In this document: positions 8,959 to 17,094 of the stretch, piece after piece
Layout of the letters: each line of letters begins with the position of its first letter
Position numbering within the stretch: the stretch's first letter is position 1
Assembly: GCF_002355475.1 (NCBI RefSeq)
Contig: NZ_AP014862.1
Location: forward strand, 2,418,001-2,482,000
Length of the DNA stretch: 64,000 bases
Direction: 5' to 3'
Source of the DNA: Pseudomonas furukawaii
GTDB lineage: Bacteria > Pseudomonadota > Gammaproteobacteria > Pseudomonadales > Pseudomonadaceae
Notes under the pieces: generated by a model
Database searches by the model: none
Told to the model about the DNA's origin: nothing
The model's input: the letters and a program-made list of their open reading frames with translations, nothing else
Position numbers and translations under genes: made by a program

Positions 8959-10089
8959 TCAGCGACTCAGAAAACGCAAGGTGACCCGGGTGCCGGTGCC
9001 AGGCTTGCTACGTACCAGAATCTCGCCCTGGTGCGCGGCCATGATGTCGCGCGCCACGGTAAGGCCCAGGCCGGTGCCCGAGCCGACCGGGCGCGTGGTG
9101 AAGAAGGGGTCGAACAGGCGCGCCTGGTCGTCAACGGCAATACCGCAGCCGTTGTCTTCCACCAGTACCTCCGCCGTGCCCTGTTCGCCCAGGCGGCTGG
9201 TGACGCGGATGCGCCCCTGCTCGGCAATGGCCTTGGCGGCGTTGTCCAGCACGTTATACAGCGCCTGGGAAATCTTCGCCGGGTAGCCGGCCAGCTCTGG
9301 AAGCTCGGCAAGCTTCAGCTCGATGTCGAGCACCTGGTTGCTCTCGGCTTGCAGCAGGTGACAGGTGCTGGCGATCAGGGCGTTGAGGTCGCAGGGGACG
9401 AAATCGTCCTGATCGATATTGGCGAAGGTCTTGAGGTCGGCGACGATGGCGGCGATGCGCTGGGTGCCGACTTCCGACTCCTGCAGCAGGGCGCGGAAAT
9501 CCTCGAGGATCAGCCCAGTGGCGTGGTCGCCCGGGAGCTTTTCGCCGAGTTCGTCGAGGTAGTCGCCGGCCACCCTCAGGTTGCTGGCGATGAAGCCGAT
9601 GGGGTTGTTGATCTCGTGGGCGACGCCGGCGGCGAGCTGGCCGACGGCGCGCAGGCGGGCGCTTTCGTAGAGCTGTTGCTGGGTCTGTTCGATGACCTTG
9701 ACCTGCTCCTCGACGCGCCGTTGCAGCTGTGCGGAGAGCGCCTTGTAGCGCGCCTCGGAAGCCTGCAGGGCGGCATGCTGGCGCTGCAGTTCGGCGAAGC
9801 TGGCTTCGCTGGCGTCGTGGTGCAGGTTAGCGGCCAGGCGGTACTTGCCGACGTAGAACAGTACGAACTCCAGCAGACGCGCGACGGCCGCTTGCAGTTG
9901 CGGCTGTGTCGGGCAGCTGAGCCAGCCGAGGGTTTCCAGGTTGAACTCCACCGCCTTGGCGCCCGACCTGGGCTGTTCGTCCAGTTGCAGGGCGTGGCCG
10001 CTCAGCTCTTGCAGCAGTTGCAGCAACTGCTGCTGGCGCTCGCTCGGCAGCAGTTCGGCCAGGCGCGGATCGTCGTCAAAGCTACGCAT
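8959..10089 (-). CDS. Soluble histidine kinase
   Basis: 376 residues with no membrane segment. The N-terminal 95 residues match no domain I recognise. A coiled coil spans about 95-145, followed by HisKA with His158 in AAGVAHEINNPIGF and HATPase_c (NVLDNAAKAI, DNGCGI, and GTGLGLTVARDIM). The NtrB-like HEINNP motif is shared with the kinase at 12619-13902. The ATG overlaps the end of the GTPase gene by 8 bp. Its position between the GTPase and the REC-ATPase makes the REC domain of that ATPase a natural target, which is inference from gene order. The lack of a sensor domain suggests that input arrives through the N-terminal region, perhaps by binding the GTPase. Confidence 0.88.
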   Translation of the reverse strand: MRSFDDDPRLAELLPSERQQQLLQLLQELSGHALQLDEQPRSGAKAVEFNLETLGWLSCPTQPQLQAAVARLLEFVLFYVGKYRLAANLHHDASEASFAELQRQHAALQASEARYKALSAQLQRRVEEQVKVIEQTQQQLYESARLRAVGQLAAGVAHEINNPIGFIASNLRVAGDYLDELGEKLPGDHATGLILEDFRALLQESEVGTQRIAAIVADLKTFANIDQDDFVPCDLNALIASTCHLLQAESNQVLDIELKLAELPELAGYPAKISQALYNVLDNAAKAIAEQGRIRVTSRLGEQGTAEVLVEDNGCGIAVDDQARLFDPFFTTRPVGSGTGLGLTVARDIMAAHQGEILVRSKPGTGTRVTLRFLSR

Positions 10090-10750
10090 CGTTGTCCCTC
10101 TGCGCCGCGCTGAGCAGGCGCACGAAGCTGGCCGCGTCGATGCCCTGGGTCTCGGCCAGGCGGTATTCGCGGTCGAGCTGCGGGTAGAGGCGGGCGAGCA
10201 GTTGGCGGAAGCTTTCGACCACGCCCTGGCCGTTGAGCGCCGAGGCCATGCTCAGCGGCGCCCAGGGCGTCTGCGCCCAGCGCGCCTGCAGGTCGGCCTC
10301 GGCCACCGCGTCGGCCACGTCGCGTTTGTTGAACTGCACCACCAGCGGCAACCGTTCGATGTCCATGCCCAGCTTCTGCAGGTTGTCGGCCAGGTTGTCG
10401 AAGGCGTTGGCGTTGTTGTCCTGCTGCGCCGGCTGCGAGTCGGCGACGAAGATCACCCCGTCGGCGCGCGACAGTACGGCCTTGCGCGTGCTGTCGTGCT
10501 GCACCTGGCCGGGCACGGTGTAGAGCTTCAGGCGCAGGTCGAGGCCGGCGGCGCCGCGCAGGCCGATGGGCAGCACGTCGAAGAACAGAGTGCGGTCGTC
10601 GCGGGTCTCCAGCACCATCAGCTCGCCCTTGCGCTGCGGCCGCAGCAGGGTGTGCAGCTGCATCAGGTTGGTGGTCTTGCCGCTCAGCGCCGGCCCGTAA
10701 TAGACCACCTTGAGGCTGAGCTTGCGCTCGTGGGGCTGGTAGTCAGCCAT
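10082..10750 (-). CDS. MglA-family small Ras-like GTPase
   Basis: 222 residues. G1/P-loop GPALSGKTT at 19-27, G3-type TVPGQ at 77-81 (Pro where Ras has Ala, as in MglA proteins), G4 NKRD at 140-143, SAL in the G5 position. MglA proteins are cytoplasmic switches that set cell polarity and activate motility motors in Myxococcus, Thermus and others, and they need a Roadblock-type MglB GAP. No MglB gene lies in the window. The gene overlaps both neighbours by 8 bp, so expression is coupled to the two-component genes around it. Linkage to a PilB-like ATPase is suggestive because MglA systems elsewhere control type IV pili. The specific role is unknown. Confidence 0.88.
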   Translation of the reverse strand: MADYQPHERKLSLKVVYYGPALSGKTTNLMQLHTLLRPQRKGELMVLETRDDRTLFFDVLPIGLRGAAGLDLRLKLYTVPGQVQHDSTRKAVLSRADGVIFVADSQPAQQDNNANAFDNLADNLQKLGMDIERLPLVVQFNKRDVADAVAEADLQARWAQTPWAPLSMASALNGQGVVESFRQLLARLYPQLDREYRLAETQGIDAASFVRLLSAAQRDNDA

Positions 10751-11285
10751 GGTCCGACTCGTCGCCGTCGAGCAGCACAGCGCCCTGTTCGTCGCGGCGC
10801 ACGCGGGTGATGCCCGGGTGTTCGGCTTCGAGGCGACGCAGCTCCTGTTCCTGGCGCTGCAGGGTGCTCTTCTGGCTGCGCACCTGGGCCAGCAGACGCT
10901 GGTTCTCGTCGCGCAGCAGGTAGAGGTCGATGGCCGCCTTCAGCGCCGTCTCGATCTCGTAGTCTTCCCAGGGCTTGGACAGGAAGCGGTAGATTTCCGC
11001 TCGGTTGATCGCCTGCATCATCGACTGACGGTCGCCATGGGCGCTGAGCAGCATGCGCATGGCGTTGGGTTGGCGCTGCTTGGCGAACTGCAGGTAGGTG
11101 ATACCGTCCAGGTTGGGCATCTTGTAGTCGGACACGATCACCGCGTACTCGTGCTCGGTGAGAGCCTGCAGGGCCTGCTGGCCGTCGCTGAAGGCATGCA
11201 CTTCCCAGTGTTGCGGACGCAGCACCCGCTGCAGCGCGCTGAGGATGTGCTGTTCGTCGTCCACCAGTTGGATCTTGATCATCAT
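10743..11285 (-). CDS. Response regulator with C-terminal coiled coil
   Basis: 180 residues. REC domain at 3-120 with DDE at 9-11, phosphoacceptor Asp53 in VSDYKMPNLDG, Ser in LLSAHGD and Lys in LSKPW. A helical, charged segment follows (about 120-165) and a short acidic tail, with no recognisable output domain. The SKPW signature is shared with the other two REC proteins of this operon, placing them in the RpfG-like receiver group. The ATG overlaps the upstream stop (ATGA), and the 3' end overlaps the GTPase start by 8 bp. It could signal to the GTPase by direct contact; this is inferred from position only. Confidence 0.87.
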   Translation of the reverse strand: MMIKIQLVDDEQHILSALQRVLRPQHWEVHAFSDGQQALQALTEHEYAVIVSDYKMPNLDGITYLQFAKQRQPNAMRMLLSAHGDRQSMMQAINRAEIYRFLSKPWEDYEIETALKAAIDLYLLRDENQRLLAQVRSQKSTLQRQEQELRRLEAEHPGITRVRRDEQGAVLLDGDESDHG

Positions 11286-12622
11286 GCGTCTCCCGGTTGA
11301 GCCCCATCGGGCTTGCGCACGAACAGGGTGTAGCGTCCCCCTTCGGAGGCCTCGAAGGCGATCAACTTATCAATCAGCGCCCGAGTCAGCGGCTTGCCCT
11401 CGTTGAGCAGCAGCATGCCGTTTTCGGCGTGCAGGTTGCGCGCGAGCAGCATGCCCGGCTCCAGCCGCCGGGTGTCCACTGCGAGGATGCTGGCGTCGGC
11501 CAGCACCAGATCCGGCGCCAGGCTGGTGCACAGTTCGATGAAGGTGTCGCACAACTCGGGATCGTAGAGGCGCCCGGCGTACTTCTTGATCAGCAGCAGC
11601 GCTTCGTCGCGGTTGAGTCGGCGTTCCAGCACCAGGCCGCGTTGCAGCTCGATAAAGTCCACCGCCAGCTTGAGCAGTCGCGAGCCGAAGGGAATGGCGA
11701 CGCCTTCCAGGCGGTCGGGAAAGCCGTTGCCGTCCCAGCGCTCCTGGTGGTGGCGGATCAGACGGCCGGCGTCCTGCACGGGTTCCAGGGTCATCAGCAA
11801 GCTCTCGCCGAGCGCCGGATACTGGCGGTAGCGCGTGCGTTCTTCCTTGTACAGGGTGTCGGAGGGGCGGCTGAGCAGGTGGTCGTCCCAGGTCAGCTTG
11901 CCGATGTTGTACAGTGCGGCGGCCATGGCCAGGTCGTTGCTGCTGCGCTCATCGAGCCGGTGATGCTCGGCAAAGGCCTTGACCAGGGCGATCACCTGGG
12001 TGTTGGTCTGGCGCTCCTTGCTCAGGCGCTGGCCCACCAGGTTGGCGAACACCTCGGTGGCGGTGACGTAGCTGCGGCGCATCTCGGCATAGGCCAGGTC
12101 AAGCATGTCGGCGGTCTGTTCCAGCTCGGCGGTGCGGTCGCGCACGCGTTGTTCGAGGGTGGCGTTGAGTTCCTGCAGGCGCTCGTTCTGCTCGCGGGTA
12201 AGGGCTTCCAGGCGCAGGCGCTCGCGTTCGGAATGCTGGAAGGCCAGGGCCTGGCGGATGATCAGGCGCAGCTCGCCGTCGTCCCAGGGCTTGCTGATGT
12301 AGCGGTAGATTTGCCCCTCGTTGATCGCCTTGACCGTGGTGGTGATGTCCGCGTAGCCGGTGAGGAGGATGCGCAGGCACTGCGGCCACCGTTGTTGCAC
12401 CTCGGCCAGCAGCGTGGCGCCGTCCATGCCGGGCATGCGCGCGTCGGAGATCACCAGGTCCGCCGACTGCTGCTCGAGCAGGGCCAGCGCGGCCTCGCCG
12501 CTGCCGGCGGTGAGCAGTCGATAGGGCTCGTTGCGCAGCACGCGGCGCAGACTGTTGAGGATATTGTCCTCGTCGTCCACCAACAGCAGGGTGGCGAGCG
12601 AGGCGGGCGTGGCGCTGGTCAT
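11282..12622 (-). CDS. Response regulator with degenerate HD-GYP-like domain
   Basis: 446 residues from the ATG that overlaps the upstream kinase stop (ATGA); a longer reading is only a shadow inside the kinase. REC at 10-125 has phosphoacceptor Asp60 in VISDARMPGMDG and Lys in ISKPW. A coiled coil spans about 130-175. The rest follows the HD-GYP layout, but key residues differ: the HD metal pair is Tyr238-Asn239 in LYNIGK, and the HHE..DGxGYP element reads HHQERWDGNGFP at 291-302. Active HD-GYP proteins cleave cyclic-di-GMP. With the HD pair missing this one is probably not catalytic and may bind a nucleotide or a partner. Confident on architecture, less so on loss of activity. Confidence 0.85.
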   Translation of the reverse strand: MTSATPASLATLLLVDDEDNILNSLRRVLRNEPYRLLTAGSGEAALALLEQQSADLVISDARMPGMDGATLLAEVQQRWPQCLRILLTGYADITTTVKAINEGQIYRYISKPWDDGELRLIIRQALAFQHSERERLRLEALTREQNERLQELNATLEQRVRDRTAELEQTADMLDLAYAEMRRSYVTATEVFANLVGQRLSKERQTNTQVIALVKAFAEHHRLDERSSNDLAMAAALYNIGKLTWDDHLLSRPSDTLYKEERTRYRQYPALGESLLMTLEPVQDAGRLIRHHQERWDGNGFPDRLEGVAIPFGSRLLKLAVDFIELQRGLVLERRLNRDEALLLIKKYAGRLYDPELCDTFIELCTSLAPDLVLADASILAVDTRRLEPGMLLARNLHAENGMLLLNEGKPLTRALIDKLIAFEASEGGRYTLFVRKPDGAQPGDA

Positions 12623-13902
12623 GCCGTCGTTGCGTCCTGTTGCGCCACGGAGTCTGGCTGCCGCACGGGCAGCCAGACCCGGAAGCGCGTGCCGAGTCCT
12701 GGTGCGCTGTCGACCTCGATACGGCCGTTGTGTTTCTGCACGATGCTGTAAGACAGCGCCAGACCCAGTCCGGTGCCCTTGCCCACCGGCTTGGTGGTAA
12801 AGAAGGGCTCGAAGATGCGGTTCAGGGTCTTGGCGTCGATGCCCTTGCCGGTGTCCTCCACTTCGATCCAGGCCCAGACGCCGTCGCTGCCAGTGCGCAG
12901 GGTGATGCGGCCGAACTGCTCGATGGCGTGGGCGGCATTGACCAGCAGGTTCATCACCACCTGGTTGATCTGCGAGGGGATGCACTCCACCTCCGCCAGC
13001 ACGCCGTATTCCTTGACCACTTCGGCCTTGTACTTGAGCTCGTTGTTGACGACGTTGAGCGTGGTGTCGAGGCCGCGGTGCAGGTCGGCGGGGCGGAATT
13101 CCTCCTCCTCGATATGGGAGAAGTCCTTGAGCGCGCTGATGATGCGCTTGACCCGGTCGATGCCATCTTCCGACTCGTTGATCAGTGCTTCCACGTCGCC
13201 GCGGATGTAGTCGTACTCCAGGTCGCGCTTGAGTTGGCGCAGCTCGTCCAGATCGGTGGCGCTATCCACCGCATCGGTGATCTTCAGCAGGGCGCGGACG
13301 TAGCCGTCGAGGGACTTGAGGTTGGAAAATACGTAGCCGATGGGGTTGTTGATCTCGTGCGCCACCCCGGCGGCCAACTGGCCAATGGCCGCCAGCTTCT
13401 CCGACTGCAGCAGCTGGCTGTTGGCGGTTTCCAGCTTGCGTAGCAGTTGTTCCTGCTCGCTCTGTTTATGGTTGAGCGCCTTCAGCGCCGTCTCCAGGTG
13501 CTCGCTCGTCTTGGCGACTGCGTTGGTGTCGTACATCAGCAGACCGAAGCAGCGTTCGCCGTTCGCCGCCTCGAAGGGAAAGAACAAGGTGCTCTGCAGC
13601 TGCCGCTCGTGTTCGTCGCTGTCGCTGCTGAGCTTGACCAGCGGCAGATTGTCCAGCCAGTGACTGTAGACGTGCTTGGCGCGCTCGCGAGCTAGTTTAA
13701 CGACCTTCACGAAGTGCTCGCCGTTGGCTTCGGGGAAGACATCAACGAAGGGTTTTCCCCGTGCTTGCTCCAGCGGCCTGCCACTACGCTCGCTGATAAA
13801 ACGATTCCAAGTCATCACGCGGAGTTCATCGTCCAGAATGATGACGCCTATTTCGATCTGCTCGACCAGCTCATGGAAAAGGCTTCTTGGATTGTTGTCC
13901 AT
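12619..13902 (-). CDS. PAS-domain soluble histidine kinase, first gene of the operon
   Basis: 427 residues from the ATG at 13902, preceded by GGAGT seven bases upstream; an ATG further up lacks a ribosome binding site. A PAS domain spans about 8-125 (IGVIILDDELRVMTWNRF), then a coiled coil, HisKA with His182 in AAGVAHEINNPIGY, and HATPase_c (NLLVNAAHAIEQ, DTGKGI, GTGLGLALSYSIVQ). No membrane segments, so it is a cytoplasmic sensor. It heads a run of ten same-strand genes with overlaps or gaps of 9 bp or less, and three REC proteins or fusions follow that it could phosphorylate. It is closely similar in its kinase core to the kinase at 8959-10089, suggesting duplication within the operon. Confidence 0.88.
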   Translation of the reverse strand: MDNNPRSLFHELVEQIEIGVIILDDELRVMTWNRFISERSGRPLEQARGKPFVDVFPEANGEHFVKVVKLARERAKHVYSHWLDNLPLVKLSSDSDEHERQLQSTLFFPFEAANGERCFGLLMYDTNAVAKTSEHLETALKALNHKQSEQEQLLRKLETANSQLLQSEKLAAIGQLAAGVAHEINNPIGYVFSNLKSLDGYVRALLKITDAVDSATDLDELRQLKRDLEYDYIRGDVEALINESEDGIDRVKRIISALKDFSHIEEEEFRPADLHRGLDTTLNVVNNELKYKAEVVKEYGVLAEVECIPSQINQVVMNLLVNAAHAIEQFGRITLRTGSDGVWAWIEVEDTGKGIDAKTLNRIFEPFFTTKPVGKGTGLGLALSYSIVQKHNGRIEVDSAPGLGTRFRVWLPVRQPDSVAQQDATTA

Positions 13903-14263
13903 GTTGACTCCAGCCTGGCTGAGATTATCGGGGCGTCGATTGCCGGGATTCATTGGGGTGATGGCGATTTGGCATGCCTCGCTGTCGACACTGCCGTAAG
14001 GCTAGCCCAATGAGATAGAGGCGCTAGCAGTCCAACTATCGTCGGCCACCGAGGGGTACGGCTGGCGTACCGTTCAGTGGCGCTTATCTGCAGGGGCTTG
14101 CAAAAGCGCTACGGCTGTGGCTTTGAGTTACTGGAAGCGCTTTTCATAAGAGGAGCAGCCATGCAGCGGATAGAAGGTTCCTCGTTATATTTTGAGGTTA
14201 TTCATAAGTGAGCGAGCAGTTCAATTGCCTAGGAGAGGAAATCAGGTTTTGACGAGGACGCCG
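13903..14263. other. Intergenic stretch upstream of the signalling operon
   Basis: No gene of normal size is recognised. The operon promoter on the minus strand must lie here, but I cannot assign -35/-10 boxes with confidence. A good ribosome binding site (AGAGGAG near 14150) precedes a plus-strand ATG at 14161 that opens a frame of only 16 codons before TGA at 14209-14211. It may be the cut-off start of a lost gene. The stretch becomes AT-rich from about 14160 onward. Confidence 0.4.
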
Positions 14264-14571
14264 CTATTGAGTAGAGGCTGTGCTTGGTCCGTAGTAAACG
14301 CAGATAATGCCGGTGATCCTCCCGCAACTCGTTGTAATTGGGTATTTCTGTATATGGATGAGGTGCAGGGCATTGTCGGCCCTCGGTAATAGTATCGTTG
14401 ACTTAATCTGGCTGATTTTTCCGTAATGATGTCTTGATCTTTTCGAATGATGCTGTTGGCATGCCCCTTCCATGGCAGGTCGTAATCGGACAGCCAGATT
14501 ATCTTTTCGGAATCTTCGAGTCCGGCATCTTTCAGGAATGCTGAGTTTCCACCCAGATAACTAGAATATCT
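14264..14571 (-). pseudogene. Frameshifted PAS-domain remnant
   Basis: Two reading frames carry the two halves of one PAS domain. About 14571-14413 gives YLGGNSAFLKDAGLED, DYDLPWKGHANSI and RKDQDII, the usual PAS motif around DYDLPW. In a neighbouring frame 14362-14279 gives IQKYPITTSCGRITGII, the usual second half before a DITE ending, which here is lost. The frame change falls between 14413 and about 14365 and fits a single-base loss. No kinase or HTH domain follows. It lies on the same strand directly downstream of the FixJ-type regulator and shares its low GC, so it is probably what remains of a partner sensor. Confidence 0.6.
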
Positions 14572-14767
14572 ATGTAAGGCATGGGCTCTATTGGGTCTGG
14601 TTGATGGATGTTTGAGTTCATGTCTCTGACGGTGGTAGTTGGATGTCAGGTTGCCGTTGTGTCTGGGAGCAATTTTCAACTGCATGCCGAGTTGCTGCAA
14701 GGCTACTGATGGTCCGCGTGGCTTGGGTATAGGTACAGGTACCTATGTAGAGCCCAGAGTTCCGGTG

Positions 14768-15421
14768 TTAAAACGTTTTTTGATTTTGGTGGTGATCCGC
14801 TGGTGCTGATGCGCCTAGTCTGATCCAGCCCTCCAGCAGGTCGCGAAGAGAGGTGGCATCCATCTTCTTCATTATGCGGGCGCGATGTATGTCAATGGTT
14901 TTTTTACTGTTGTGAAGGTGACTGGCAATCTCTCGGCTGGTCATTCCCGTTAGCAAAAGATCCATTACGGATCGTTCGCTTGGCGTTAAGGATGATACGC
15001 GCTTTTGGTAGTCGGAAATTAGCATGTTTTTGGCGAAAAAAGCTTGAGCTGGTTCCAGCAGGTTTCTCAATTTTTCAAGTAGCTGATCGTTATAAAATGG
15101 CTTTTCTATAATGTCTATCGCGCCGGCTTTGATCAGTTTGATTGCGGTTTCGATGGTTGCATGGCCGGTGAGTATCAATACGACCAAGTTAAGTCGGGTC
15201 TTGGTTATTTTGTGGAGAACTTGCTCGCCGCTGAGGCCAGGCATTGCAAGATCGAGAATCACGCAGCCGGGGCTGTTATCATATTTTTCGATAAAATCTG
15301 CCCCGCTTGAGTAAAGCTTTACATCGTAGCCTGCGTTTACAAGCAAACGATTCAGGGCGGCGCGTACGCCGTGGTCATCGTCGACGATATGAATAATGAT
15401 TTTTTCTTTGTGTTTGTTCAC
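14768..15421 (-). CDS. FixJ/NarL-type response regulator
   Basis: 217 residues. REC domain with DDD at 14-16, phosphoacceptor Asp57 in VILDLAMPGLSG, Thr in LILTGHA and Lys in IIEKPF, then a LuxR-type HTH (SLTPSERSVMDLLLTGMTS, KTIDIHRARIMKKM). The layout and the IEKPF signature are those of FixJ/StyR-like regulators, which activate transcription when phosphorylated by a PAS kinase. Base composition is clearly lower in GC than the operon at 1-13902, with many AAA and ATT codons, pointing to acquisition by transfer. The only partner candidate, the PAS remnant just downstream, is broken, so the regulator may be an orphan. The N-terminal Met follows a weak AAAGAG-like ribosome site. Confidence 0.9.
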   Translation of the reverse strand: MNKHKEKIIIHIVDDDHGVRAALNRLLVNAGYDVKLYSSGADFIEKYDNSPGCVILDLAMPGLSGEQVLHKITKTRLNLVVLILTGHATIETAIKLIKAGAIDIIEKPFYNDQLLEKLRNLLEPAQAFFAKNMLISDYQKRVSSLTPSERSVMDLLLTGMTSREIASHLHNSKKTIDIHRARIMKKMDATSLRDLLEGWIRLGASAPADHHQNQKTF

Positions 15422-15611
15422 GTAAAGCTCTCTGTTGCTACCTGTTTTTTCAATGATTATCGATAATTGACTACCGAAAACCTGCTCTTTGAAACGGCTC
15501 TTTATGGTGTTGAGACCAGATGGTTACGGCGGCCGTGTGGCAAGCCCTTTGTCTAGAGCGCGTGGTGATTTAATAGCCTGAGCGAACTTGGAATACAACC
15601 GGAGGCTGGTC

Positions 15612-16325
15612 ATGACATTAGATTCTGAGCGACAGATCATTGACTATCGGCTGGCTTTCGCCGGGCAGGCGGCGCTGGAGCTGCGGGTTCGCTTGGGAGA
15701 GGCGTGCGCCCCGGCGCAGAACGTCCCCGATTGGGCGCGTCTGGCCTTCCAGCAATGTCCGCATTGCCCGCTTAAGGCCGAGGCCGAGGCAGAGCGTGCC
15801 TGTCCCTTCGCCCTGGCACTGCAGCAACCGGTGCGCCTGCTGGCCGGGCACGCGTCGTTCGAGGCGGTCGAAGTACAGGTGCAACACCGCGGGCGCGAGG
15901 TGCGCCAGCGCACCACCTTGCAACGCGCGGCGGGCTCGCTGCTCGGCCTGCTCGGCGCCACCAGCGGCTGTCCACATACCCGTTTTCTGGAGGCCATGGC
16001 CTGGTTCCATCTCCCCTTCAGCAGCAGCGACGAGACGCTGTTCCGGGTGCTTGGCACCTACCTGCTCGGGCAGCACCTGAAGGCGCAGAAAGGCCTGGTC
16101 GCGGACTGGCAACTGGACGGCCTGCGCGAGGGCTACCGCAACCTGCGCAAGGTCAATCAGGGCATGGCCAAGCGCCTGCAGGCGGCCTGCAACGAGGACT
16201 CCAGCCTCAACGGCCTGGTCCTGCTGGATCTGCTCGCCGCCGACACCCTGTACAGCCTGGAGCAGAGCGAAGGGGATCTGGATAGCTATTTCTCTTGGTA
16301 CTTTGATGCCTCTATAGATATCTAG
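15612..16325 (+). CDS. Hypothetical protein with CPxCP...C motif
   Basis: 237 residues. I chose the ATG at 15612 because GGAGG (15601-15605) sits six bases before it. There is no signal peptide or membrane segment. The N-terminal third has a short cysteine cluster (Cys49, Cys52, Cys64: CPHCPL then RACPF), which could hold a metal ion. The rest is mainly helical, ending in an acidic tail (EQSEGDLDSYFSWYFD). I recognise it only as a conserved proteobacterial hypothetical family, not by function. It stands alone, between the FixJ-type regulator (divergent) and a radC gene. Confidence 0.7.
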   Translation: MTLDSERQIIDYRLAFAGQAALELRVRLGEACAPAQNVPDWARLAFQQCPHCPLKAEAEAERACPFALALQQPVRLLAGHASFEAVEVQVQHRGREVRQRTTLQRAAGSLLGLLGATSGCPHTRFLEAMAWFHLPFSSSDETLFRVLGTYLLGQHLKAQKGLVADWQLDGLREGYRNLRKVNQGMAKRLQAACNEDSSLNGLVLLDLLAADTLYSLEQSEGDLDSYFSWYFDASIDI

Positions 16326-16360
16326 ATGCAATTCACAACGAGGCCGCCGCTGTAGCCGTT

Positions 16361-16477
16361 ATGCGTGCTGCCGAGCGAATCGGCGATGAACTGCTCAAGC
16401 AACTGTTCAACGTGATTTGCCGCATGAACCTGGATGCCGCTCAGCTGCGCTCGATCCGGGATGATGTCACAGTATAA
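16361..16477 (+). CDS. Small ORF, possibly the 3' scrap of a larger gene
   Basis: 38 codons from ATG at 16361 to TAA at 16475-16477 (starts MRAAERIGDELLKQL, ends SIRDDVTV). The frame is open for another 13 codons upstream without a ribosome binding site, so it may be the surviving C-terminus of a lost gene rather than a peptide gene. The composition is protein-like (amphipathic helix). Not recognised. Confidence 0.3.
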   Translation: MRAAERIGDELLKQLFNVICRMNLDAAQLRSIRDDVTV

Positions 16478-16587
16478 GGGCTGCGGCGGGCGTGAAGCGG
16501 TGTGGCTCCAGTCGCCCTGGCATGAGCTGGCAGGAGAGCTAGGGGCGCTCTCGGGCGCAGCAAAAAGGGGGTCGAAGCCCCCGCGGT

Positions 16588-17094
16588 TCAGAGCAACCCA
16601 CCCTCGGCAAAAGACACCGTGCGTTGGCCTGCCACTATGATGTGATCCAGCGAGCGCACGTCGACGAGCGCCAAGGCTTCTTTCAGGCGCTGCGTAATCA
16701 CCTTGTCCGCCTGGCTCGGCTCCGGGGGCCCACTCGGATGGTTGTGCGAGAAAATCACTGCAGCGGCATTCATGCGCAGTGCTTCCTTGACCACTTCGCG
16801 CGGGTAGACCGAGGCGCTGTCGATGGTGCCGCGGAACATCTCGACGTACTGGATCAGGTGGTGCTTGGCATCCAGAAACAGTGTCGCGAAAACCTCGTGC
16901 TCGAATCCAGCCAGCTTGGCGATCAGGTACTCCTTGACCAGCTCTGGTGACGTGAAGGCTTCGCCTCGTTGAACCTTTTGCTCGATGACTTTGCGCGCCG
17001 CGGCCAGTATCTGTTCGGCAGTGGCCGGCAGGTAGCGACCTTGCTCGTCGCGAATCATCAGGGAAGCGTCAAAGGCGAGAGAAAACTGCGACAT
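16588..17094 (-). CDS. radC: RadC-family JAB-domain protein, mobile-element type
   Basis: 168 residues. The C-terminal MPN/JAB domain is complete: FSHNHPSGPPEPSQAD contains the HxHPSG...PS..D metal-binding signature, and TLFLDAKHHLI is the usual upstream strand. It is shorter than chromosomal RadC (about 225 residues) because the N-terminal helix-hairpin-helix region is replaced by a short unrelated leader. Such short versions are common on integrative elements and phage-like islands, so this is read as an island marker rather than the housekeeping gene. RadC function is unresolved despite the old DNA-repair name. Its neighbours are remnants, which fits a decayed island. Confidence 0.85.
   Translation of the reverse strand: MSQFSLAFDASLMIRDEQGRYLPATAEQILAAARKVIEQKVQRGEAFTSPELVKEYLIAKLAGFEHEVFATLFLDAKHHLIQYVEMFRGTIDSASVYPREVVKEALRMNAAAVIFSHNHPSGPPEPSQADKVITQRLKEALALVDVRSLDHIIVAGQRTVSFAEGGLL

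Noticed and set aside
11282-12985. Longer N-terminus for the degenerate HD-GYP protein
   Set aside because: The extra 121 codons lie inside the upstream kinase and read as a Arg/His-rich shadow. The ATG at 12622 overlaps the kinase stop as ATGA, the pattern used throughout this operon.
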